Assembly: GCA_038025085.1 (NCBI GenBank) | Contig: CM076140.1 | Coordinates: 4,389,501 to 4,453,500 of the forward strand | Length of the DNA: 64,000 nt | Reading direction: 5' to 3' | From: Tetragonia tetragonoides | Lineage: Eukaryota > Streptophyta > Magnoliopsida > Caryophyllales > Aizoaceae | Shown: positions 57,001 to 64,000 of the stretch, one piece after another | How the letters are laid out: the number at the start of each line of letters is the position of its first letter | Position numbering within the stretch: position 1 is the first letter of the stretch | Program-made: the position numbers and the translations under genes | Notes under the pieces: model-generated | What the model was told of the DNA's origin: nothing | The model's input: the letters and a program-made list of their open reading frames with translations, nothing else | Databases searched by the model: none

Positions 57001-60000
57001 CCAAGTGTCGGTTGTCGGATTGTAGTTAGGCTTTCATAGTCGTTTTACAGGACACGCACTATAAAGGTCGGGGCACGGAAAGCATGGGTGAGATCGGTGT
57101 TCTGGAACTCAAGATGACCTTCCTGAAGCATCGGGGGTCCTCTTGGGTCACGATAGACCCCCTGGAGAAGTTAGGGCGAAGATCACAACTGGGCTCCGGG
57201 AAGCCAAAAAGTGAAGGCTAATCCACGATTTTTAGGCTTCCGGGATCCCCCCGAACGAAGGTTGATATTTTCGTACCACGTAGCACGTGACACCCCTAGG
57301 GGACTTGGGAGGCCCCCGTGGTCGGTTGTCGGATCACGGCTCTGATAGCCTTTTTACAGAACACACAATATAAAGGTCGGGGCACGGAAAGCATGGGTGA
57401 GATCGGTGTTCTGGCACTCAGGATGACCTTCCTGGAGCATCGGTGGTCTTCTTGGGTCATGATAGACCCCTGGAGAAGTCTAGGCGAATATCACAACCGG
57501 GCCCCGCAAAGTCGAATAATGAAGGCTATGATCCACTACTTTTAGGCTTCCTGGAGGCCTTGAACGGAGGTTGAATTCGCACCACATTGCTTGCGAAACC
57601 CTTAGGGGACATGGGAGGCCCCCGGGGTCGGTTGTCGGGTCGTCGTTGGATTTGGAGAGCCTTTTTATAGGACATGCACTATAAAGGCGGGGACACCGAA
57701 ATCATAGCTGAAATCGGAGTTCGGGTACCCAGATGACATTCCCGAGGCACCGGGAGTCATCTTGGGTCTCGTTGTTAACACCGAGAGCATATGTAGGACC
57801 TATACCTCGGTGCCCAAACTATAAAGTGAAGATTCCAGGCCTCCTTCAACATATATTTTGATTACATTCTCTGCAATTAGATAAACCTGTCCAAGGCAAA
57901 GGAAAAGGTGATACTTTGCTTCCTAAAAAATAATAGTTGTCACCCGGAAGAAAAGATCTTTAAGAGCCACACTACAACTTGTTTAATTTGCATAACAATG
58001 AGACTGGGTAGTCAAGTAGGTCAACAAGAGGGTTTGGGCGAAATTCATCCACGGTTTTTGGGCTTCTGCGAGGCTCCAAAACGAAGGTTGATACTTTCGC
58101 ACCACATTGCACGGGACACCTCTAAGGGATATGGGAGGCCCCCGATTCGGTTGTCGTGTCCCTATTAGGCTTGGACGACCATTTTACGGGGCATCCGCTC
58201 TATGGGTCAGAACACCGAAAGCATGAGTGAATAGGGAGTAGGAAAAACGAGGCAAGTGCATTTATATTGGATATATGGTTTCTATACTAATGAATTAAAT
58301 AAATTAAATGACGATGTTATCCTCCTTATCAAGTTATCGAGGGCAAGTCATTAACATTACCATTACCCATATATAAAATAGCACTTTTCAATCATAGAAA
58401 ACCTCTTGCACCATCCCATCCTCTATCAAAAGCAAATGGAAAATAGAGCTTGCCTTCAGAATGGAAAGGAAAGGATGATGCAAACTTGAAATTTTCAGAG
58501 GGAGGACAATCTCTCAGCAAAGAAGCATAAGGGTCAAATACAAGAACTGATAGAAGGCAAGTGGCAAAGACCCCTCATCGTACTTGGACTCCGAAATTTC
58601 AATGCATTCAACATCCTGAAATTAACTCAGAGTTGCACTCTCAACGAGGTTCTGGCCATCTTAAAACTATGTTGCTCGGACCTTCAATTGACCTCAAGTA
58701 CCCATGACAGATAACCGAACACTCCGACATGGGTATGGACACTGGACACTCCATTTTCAGCCAAAAACAGGCAGTTTTTTTCAAAAATGGCGTGAGCACT
58801 GGACACTCTGACATCTAGCCTAGTTCAATTAACATAGTCTTAATAGATAACACAATGAACCTTGAGAAAAAAAAACAAATGTTCATGACTGTCATGCATA
58901 TAAGATCCCTACTCAAAAGCATAATATAGATAATGAGGGGACAATGCAATATCGATCACGCTTTAAGATAACCAAAATACCCTCTCAACACCCTTTTAGA
59001 CTTTTCCTGTAAGGCAGGGAGGAGTCAGTTGGGGAGTGCATGGCATAAAAAATGTATATCGATGCGACAAAACATCAAAAATTCTCTTTCGATTAAACAA
59101 GGAAACTTTAGGGTAAAAGAGAAGGGCAAGTCAAAATACCAGACAGTTAAGCGGTTTAAGACACCCTTCCTTCTAATGGCTAGGGTGTGGAGGAATATCT
59201 CCCAGTCTGCAGCACTAGCAGGGTCCACCGAGTCAACTTCCATAAGATTGATATTGGGAGGAGAGCCAACTTCCTGCTTGATATTTGCTAACACTGAATT
59301 GTCCAGATCTGGAAGGGGCAATACGTGAAGGTTGTGCACTTGCTCCCCTAAAAAGGAAGCCAAATTGAGGGTTTCTTCCCCGGAGAGTGATTCCCGTCTG
59401 CATAAGATAAGGTAAAACTTAAATGCAATGAGAGAACAAAGTATTTTGTAATACACATCAAACGAGTTTAAGCATCCTGGCCAACTTACAGCTCAGCAAA
59501 AATTTTCCCTTTGCACCGTTTTGTAATAATGTAAGGCCAGATTCTCTTGCTTCCCAATGGGCTGATCGATTCACCACTGGACAACCCTGCTTTTTTACAT
59601 TCAAATAACTTTTTGCTCCATAAACCAAAAGGACAACTATAATCTTTGCATTTCTCCGTCGCCAGATTGCAGTCAGTTATTGTATCTGGCACTCCATTAC
59701 CATCCCAAGGTACAACAGAGTAAGTTCCATTATCATGACAAATAAACCCAGTTCCCAAAATATCAGGAACATGCTTCTTCAAAATGGATTTCACTCTACA
59801 TAGGAGATTGTAGAACTGAAGCTGCAGATTTGTTCAAAAGTCAAATTAGTGGCTCTCATGACTTTTGTTTTAGTGAAGAGATCTATTTGGAGTTTCTCAA
59901 GAACTTTATCTTTTATAAAAGGTAAGAAGAATAAAATATCAGGATTTTCTTCTCTCGAGGGTTGCTCGCATTGTGGATTTTGGAGAGCATAGGTAGGATT

Positions 60001-63000
60001 TATACCTCGGTGCCCAAACTATAAAGTGAAGATTCCAGGCCTCCTTCAACATATATTTTGATTACATTCTCTGCAATTAGATAAACCTGTACAAGATAAA
60101 AGAAAAGCTGATACTTAGCTTCCTAAAAAATAATAGATGTCACCTGGAAGAAAAGATCTCTAAGAGCCACACTACAACTTGTTTAATTTGCATAACAATG
60201 AGACTGGGTAGTCAACAGGTTAATAAGACAGCATGCAAATAGGTCATTGCAACAAGTCGATGCAGAAGAATAGACGGGTATCACATTTGGAGACTGTGAT
60301 ACCATAAAGGCATACACGGGGTCCCTTTTTTTGTGTTAGTGACAAAGTGGGCCAAGTGGGATGACGGGTAATGCTAGAATATTAAGAAAAATATGGAAGA
60401 GAGAGGAAGACACAGAAAGTGGTGTGCTCAGAGTCATGCACAAGGTGTATGGATACCATTATTCCACATAACGAAAAGAAAATTTGATTTTAACCAAATT
60501 TTCACTTGTGTATACCTAATTTATTAACATACTCTACATCAAAATCTTCATACATCTCGTAGTGTCTCACAGGCCACAGAGCAGCGGAGAGAAGCAACAA
60601 TTCTATTTCAGTCTATATGCATCAAACCAGAAACTTACAGGATTACTGCCTGTGCCAACAGGCAACTTTTCGTCATCTCTTGGAAAAGGCAAATGATGGA
60701 ATTTGCAGATCTGACCAATGCACTCAAACCATTTTCCTGCATTCAGGGCAATACATGCTCCCTGAAAAAGGTAAAATAAAACTTTAATAAGTGGAGTTGT
60801 GTTTCAATATTGCAAGAGCAAGACTTCATTTACTACATGCAAATATGCAATGAAGCAGAAAGGAATCAACAAAAACAAGCCCAGGCCCAGCCCGATAAGG
60901 CCCAACCACGATGATGTCTGGGGAGAAGAAAAGATCTAAAACGCATCAAAATAGAATGCAGTATAATGAAAAGAGCATTGCACTGATTCAATACCAGAAC
61001 ATGGAGGAGAAACCATCAGAGGTCAATAGAACACTTTCTAAATGTTCGAGATATCCCTAGGAAATTGATGAAAACTAAAATAAATCAAGATTCTCAAGCA
61101 AAAAGGGCAAACTGCAAATTGGTGAAAAACACCTCACTTGATCCAGAGCTTTTTGAATAAGACAGCATTTCAAGCCTTTTTCATAAGTACATAACCTAAA
61201 ACACAGATGACACATGGAAAAAAGTTGTTGCAAACATCAAAATCAGTCTGGGGATCACTTAGGCTCCGTGCTTTTCAAAGGGAAGAAACTGAACTGAACA
61301 GAACTGAAATGAATTGAATTGGTTTTTTTAACTTGACCTTTAACCATTTAATACTTGTCCAAACATATTCAAAATTGGACTCATTTGAAAGTATGCTTTG
61401 CAATCTTTCCAATGACATAGGTGTCACCATGAATTTATTTTGGATTAAAAAGTTATTTGAGTGATAAAGTTACACATGAACTTAATTAAACTAAAGTGAA
61501 CTGAATTTAAGTGAAATTAAGTTGAGGAGAACGGAACCTTACTCTTTAGTAGAGCAATATAAGAGATAAATTTTAAGTAAAGAGGTCCGGTCACAACAAT
61601 CAAGAAAGTGAGTACCATTTGCATGTTCATACCTATGAATCATTTATTGCTTCAGGGTTAGACGTTTCCTTCATGGGTTTATTGGAAACAGTCTCTCTAG
61701 TAGGATAGAGGTGCATATAACCCTGAGGGGGTAGCTCAATTGGTAAGACCTCTAAGATCTATTTCAGAGGTCCCAAGTTCGAGTCCCTTCAGGACCACTA
61801 GAGTTTTCCTGGTTGGTAACTTCTACGCCCATGGGATTAGTCAAGCTTAAAAAATAAAAATAAAAAAACGTGGATACCCATCTTATACTGTAAACATCAT
61901 CAAAGTACTTTTGGAACGAAAAAGCTACAAAACCACCATTGCTGGCAACCCAATGAAAAGAAAAGCTGGACAACCTTTACCACCATATCCTCACATATTC
62001 TCTCTCCCTCAAAACTTACCTGACCATGGCTTGGCGGTGGCCAGGAGCAAACACTTCTGTATATGGACAAGAAAACCTGCCCTCAAAGTTAGTCCCAAAA
62101 CATCAAATCAGACAATCTTTTGGGAATAGAGGAAGTAACATCTTTTTAGATAAGAAAATTTCAATTAATAAAGAAGACGAGATAAGTATAGTATATGAGG
62201 ACAAGAAGTCCTCAAAAGAAGTGGGTAGTTACTAATCACCCCAATGATAGTGGGTAGTTAAACGTCAGGACACACTGATACCCCCTTGAAAATCCCTGAA
62301 CTTTGTCCCATAGCGAAGCCAAATACAACAACGAGAGGCAAGACTTCCAAGACAACACCACCACAACACTTTATTTCCCTTACCCCTCCCAAAAATATGA
62401 AAAGAGTGACATATTTTCTTAAATCATTATCTTTCACATTATCCATCATTGGAATATTTTTGTCATTGTTAGATAAAGACAACTAAAAGTTCAGAAAACA
62501 GACAAGGATTTGGACCAAGTCAACAAGTATTAAGTTTTACTGCTAAGAAAAAACAATACAGAAACAGGAGCTCACTAGAGCAACTGAACCTTAAAATTTT
62601 CCTCTTATGCGAACAGGAAGCACATTATCTGGCTGCCCAAACTTTTTTCATTCCCTAGTTAAGATAACCCCAAGTGCAACTGCCCAAGACTTACAAGAAT
62701 AATTCAATCTTTTAGGCTACTTGCTGACATTTGGGATCAATTACTTATCAGCTTGCATTCATATCTAAGCCAACAAACACTAGCGGATGCATATCAGCAA
62801 TGCAGAAAAACATTATTCATGTGATTACTTACAGGCTGTCTCTGCTACAGGTAACTAGCAGAGTGCCCTGCTGACCAACAACAGTAGCAGTCTCAATGTC
62901 TAAGTGGGAAGTATTATTTTATCTATTTATATATTTTTTTGGCAGTGGGAACTGGAAGTAGTTAAGTAGACAGATATGTTTATAAGAAGTAATTAGAAAA

Positions 63001-64000
63001 GCCTTCTCAGTTAGAATTATCATCAGCTTCGGCATGTGAATGGTCTCAAAATTTCCGCTTTTTACTTCAAGTAACTTACTAATCCATACTAGATCTCCAA
63101 GCGCAGAAGCTATTCATTAAGACTTAAGAACAATGCAGTTTCTTATAACATTACCTTCCATATCAAGTCCCTGATTCCTGGTCTGGCAATCCAAAGCTTC
63201 CACAACCATCCTCTCATCTCCCTCTGTCCAATACAGTTGGAGGAGCTCCATACAGAGTTATAATGATCTCTATCCTCTTCCAAAAATTTCGATAAGAAAT
63301 TTATTTCATATGGAAGTTCATGATTCCACACATCACAACATTTAGCAGAACCAAATTTAGCAGTTTCATGGCTTGCATGTTGCACTCTCGGTCTTTTATC
63401 TTCCCTTGGCACATCTGTTAAGCTTGAACAATTGTTAGCACAGTACATAATCTCGTCCATATGCTCAAAACTGCCATCATCAAGAGCAAGCAATCCAGCG
63501 CGGCAAACTCCTTTATGGCGGTAGCCAGGAGCCATATCCAAACATACATACTCAAAGTTCCTGGAGTTCACAAAATTTTGTGTAACAGCAACAGTGGGCT
63601 CCAGATTTAGCACACAATGCCACCATCCACTAGGAACAAATAAGGTCTCTCCAGGCAAGTGAGTAAACTGTATAGGCTTGTCTTCATCTGGGAGGAGCGG
63701 ATAAAATTCAAGCCACCACTATGAAGACGAAATTAAACAAATTATATAAATGAATAAATAAAAGATTTGTAGAGAAATGACCGGTACAATCAACACCCGA
63801 ACAGCAATTTAATACAAACAAAATAGCAAGTAACTACACTGGATTACCTGTAAAGATGATGGGGTATCAATATTCACATCACCATCCTCTTCGTTTACAT
63901 GCACTGTAACACCTAAAGGTACTTTACCAGGAGGATACAATGCCCACCTGTTTTGACAGAATGCTTGGGGTTATAGTCCATAAAGCATCAAGCAAAATGT
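42026..64000 (-). CDS. JMJ22: JMJ22-like JmjC-domain protein, N-terminus beyond the window, with a 16-kb intron
   Basis: Ten exons in frame, in order of translation: 63,848-63,947, 63,155-63,718, 60,639-60,761, 60,006-60,086, 59,490-59,821, 59,140-59,397, 42,978-43,062, 42,697-42,877, 42,446-42,614 and 42,026-42,164. The first exons carry the end of the JmjC barrel: WALYPPGKVPLGV and PGETLFVPSGWWHCVLNLE, where the His corresponds to the third iron ligand. The HxD pair and any F-box lie beyond the right edge. The rest (LYLIAENVIKIYVEGG-like block, WIHSDIMDDNIY, LDLIPIHLDIF, FRRASYRAMCYC) is the C-terminal part of the plant JMJ22/JMJD6-like class, proposed arginine or lysine demethylases or hydroxylases in the nucleus. 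The link across the large intron rests on matching phase (TG|G forms Trp before GNPIPINLIDKVDEYLPDD) and family continuity. Confidence 0.88.
42371..42406 (+). repeat. Poly-C/poly-A homopolymer pair in a JmjC-gene intron
   Basis: About nineteen C directly followed by about seventeen A, within the intron between the last two JmjC exons. Homopolymers of this kind are prone to sequencing length error. Confidence 0.85.
43805..44433. mobile_element. hAT-type element inserted in an A2 monomer
   Basis: The element spans 43,813-44,425 (613 bp). The ends form an inverted repeat, CAGTGGCGGAACCAGGGGG on the left against CAGTGGCGGAGCCAGGATT from the right, an end sequence widespread in plant hAT-like non-autonomous elements. 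Flanking 8-mers CTTTTTTC (43,805-43,812) and CTTTTTCC (44,426-44,433) differ at one base, and the interrupted monomer resumes directly after the element. No transposase frame is visible. Confidence 0.85.
54821..54924. repeat. Inverted segment within array A2
   Basis: The arms ACACGCACTATAAAGG (54,821-54,836) and its exact reverse complement (54,909-54,924) enclose about 72 bp that read in the opposite orientation to the rest of the array (CCCGATGCTCCGGGAAGGTC and CCATGCTTTCCG words). The array then continues in normal orientation with AGGATGACCTTCCCGGAGCATCG. Confidence 0.88.
57783..58028 (-). pseudogene. Duplicated JmjC exon with flanking intron sequence, inserted in the repeat array
   Basis: This segment copies 59,993-60,229 of the same gene. 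The exon part, 57,806-57,886, is identical over all 81 bases to the real exon at 60,006-60,086, with intact acceptor and donor dinucleotides, while the intron flanks differ at a number of positions. It lies in a broken A2 monomer: repeat words stop at GGGTCTCGTTG and resume at GTTTGGGCGAA. Inclusion after the exon ending at 59,140 would read TGG TTT ATC TAA and stop. Confidence 0.9.
58029..58245 (-). repeat. Terminal A2 monomer beyond the duplicated exon
   Basis: Resumes at GGGTTTGGGCGAAATTC and contains CCACGGTTTTTGGGCTTC, ACGAAGGTTGATACTTTCGCACCACATTGCACGGGACACC and TTTTACGGGGCATCC-type words. It is closer to the A1 subfamily than central A2 monomers are. The repeat ends near 58,245. Confidence 0.85.
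58246..59139. other. Right end of the giant JmjC intron
   Basis: AT-rich intron sequence between the end of the repeat array and the exon at 59,140. No exon or element is recognised in it. Confidence 0.5.
61259..61541. mobile_element. Candidate Tourist-like MITE in a JmjC intron
   Basis: A 277-bp segment (61,262-61,538) bounded by TTA on both sides, with inverted ends GGCTCCGT and GGTTCCGT. Both ends carry ACTGAA/GAACTGAA-type words near the termini, facing each other. No coding capacity. The end match is short, so confidence is moderate. Confidence 0.6.
61722..61867 (+). mobile_element. tRNA-derived SINE in a JmjC intron (antisense to the gene)
   Basis: A box A-like TAGCTCAATTGGTAAGA starts at 61,732 and a box B-like GTTCGAGTC is at 61,777-61,785, the internal RNA polymerase III promoter pair. 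After a unique part with ATGGGATTAGTC, it ends in an A-rich tail. The 5' and 3' ends of the tRNA-like part do not pair, so it is not a working tRNA gene. No clear target duplication found. Confidence 0.7.

Larger units (their letters stand above)
43490..57774 (-). repeat. Tandem repeat array A2 (about 315-bp monomer) inside the JmjC intron
   Basis: More than forty monomers with a period near 315 bp. For example CATGGG of the word GCATGGGTGAGATCGGTG begins at 45,074, 45,390, 45,705, 46,011 and 46,327. The reverse complement of a monomer has the same words in the same order as array A1 (TGGATTATAGCCTTC, GCCCAAACTTCT, ACCCATGC, CCCCTAGGGG, ATGTGGTACGAAAATATC), so it is the same family in opposite orientation. 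Subfamily-specific words include CGCACTATAAAGGTCGGGGCACGG and GTCGGTTGTCGGATCCCTGTTAGGC. All short frames recurring at this period are artefacts of the repeat. The whole array sits in the intron 43,063-59,139. Confidence 0.95.

Noticed and set aside
44914..57545. Many similar open frames on both strands in the A2 array (peptides such as MPEHRSHPCFLCPDL)
   Set aside because: They recur at the 315-bp repeat period, are broken differently in each monomer, and simply read through the GC-rich tandem repeat. No start, splice or family evidence supports a gene.
43490..57774. Possible CRISPR-like array of regularly spaced repeats
   Set aside because: The whole 315-bp unit repeats, with no unique spacers, and the host is a plant nuclear genome.
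61722..61795. A tRNA gene
   Set aside because: Box A and box B are present, but the acceptor stem does not pair and no proper anticodon arm forms; a SINE explains it better.

Overview
This is nuclear DNA from a flowering plant, most likely a eudicot. Every protein gene is split by GT-AG introns, except one VQ gene that reads as a single exon, and the families are plant ones: an SnRK2 kinase, a plant-type COX6b with an acidic N-terminal extension, a VQ-motif protein and a JMJ22-like JmjC protein. Short GC-rich repeat styles faintly recall Caryophyllales, but the order cannot be fixed from this sequence alone.

Layout. 0.5-2.85 kb (-): COX6b. 3.66-6.2 kb (-): a zinc alcohol-dehydrogenase-like enzyme. 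6.2-9.8 kb: intergenic DNA with two small inverted-repeat elements. 9.8-10.7 kb (+): a VQ9/HAIKU1-like protein. 13.7-15.6 and 21.4-23.9 kb: two blocks of a roughly 315-bp GC-rich tandem repeat, with a 14-3-3 gene (-, 17.4-19.3 kb) and a MULE-like non-autonomous element between them. 24.76-31.23 kb: a full-length Mutator-like element (MULE) with a perfect 9-bp target-site duplication. It carries two inward-facing genes: a plant-mobile-domain (PMD) gene with one stop codon, and an intact FAR1/MULE transposase spliced to an OTU cysteine protease. 31.86-36.73 kb (+): an SnRK2.8-type kinase. 38.4-40.6 kb (+): ribosomal protein S6. 42.0 kb to beyond the right edge (-): a JMJ22-like JmjC gene.

The main surprises are two. 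First, the JmjC gene has an intron of about 16 kb (43,063-59,139) that is almost entirely a tandem array of the same 315-bp family seen around the 14-3-3 gene, in the opposite orientation. That array contains a hAT-type insertion, a local inversion, a roughly 5-kb higher-order duplication and a perfect duplicate of one of the gene's own exons; if spliced in, the duplicate would cause immediate termination. Second, the MULE combines PMD, FAR1-DDE and OTU modules and has mirror-image first introns filled with palindromic subterminal repeats and ATT microsatellites.

All exon models were built by hand from splice sites and reading-frame continuity. Each complete host gene gives an uninterrupted reading frame. 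The genes are ordinary housekeeping or signalling genes and no pathway links them.
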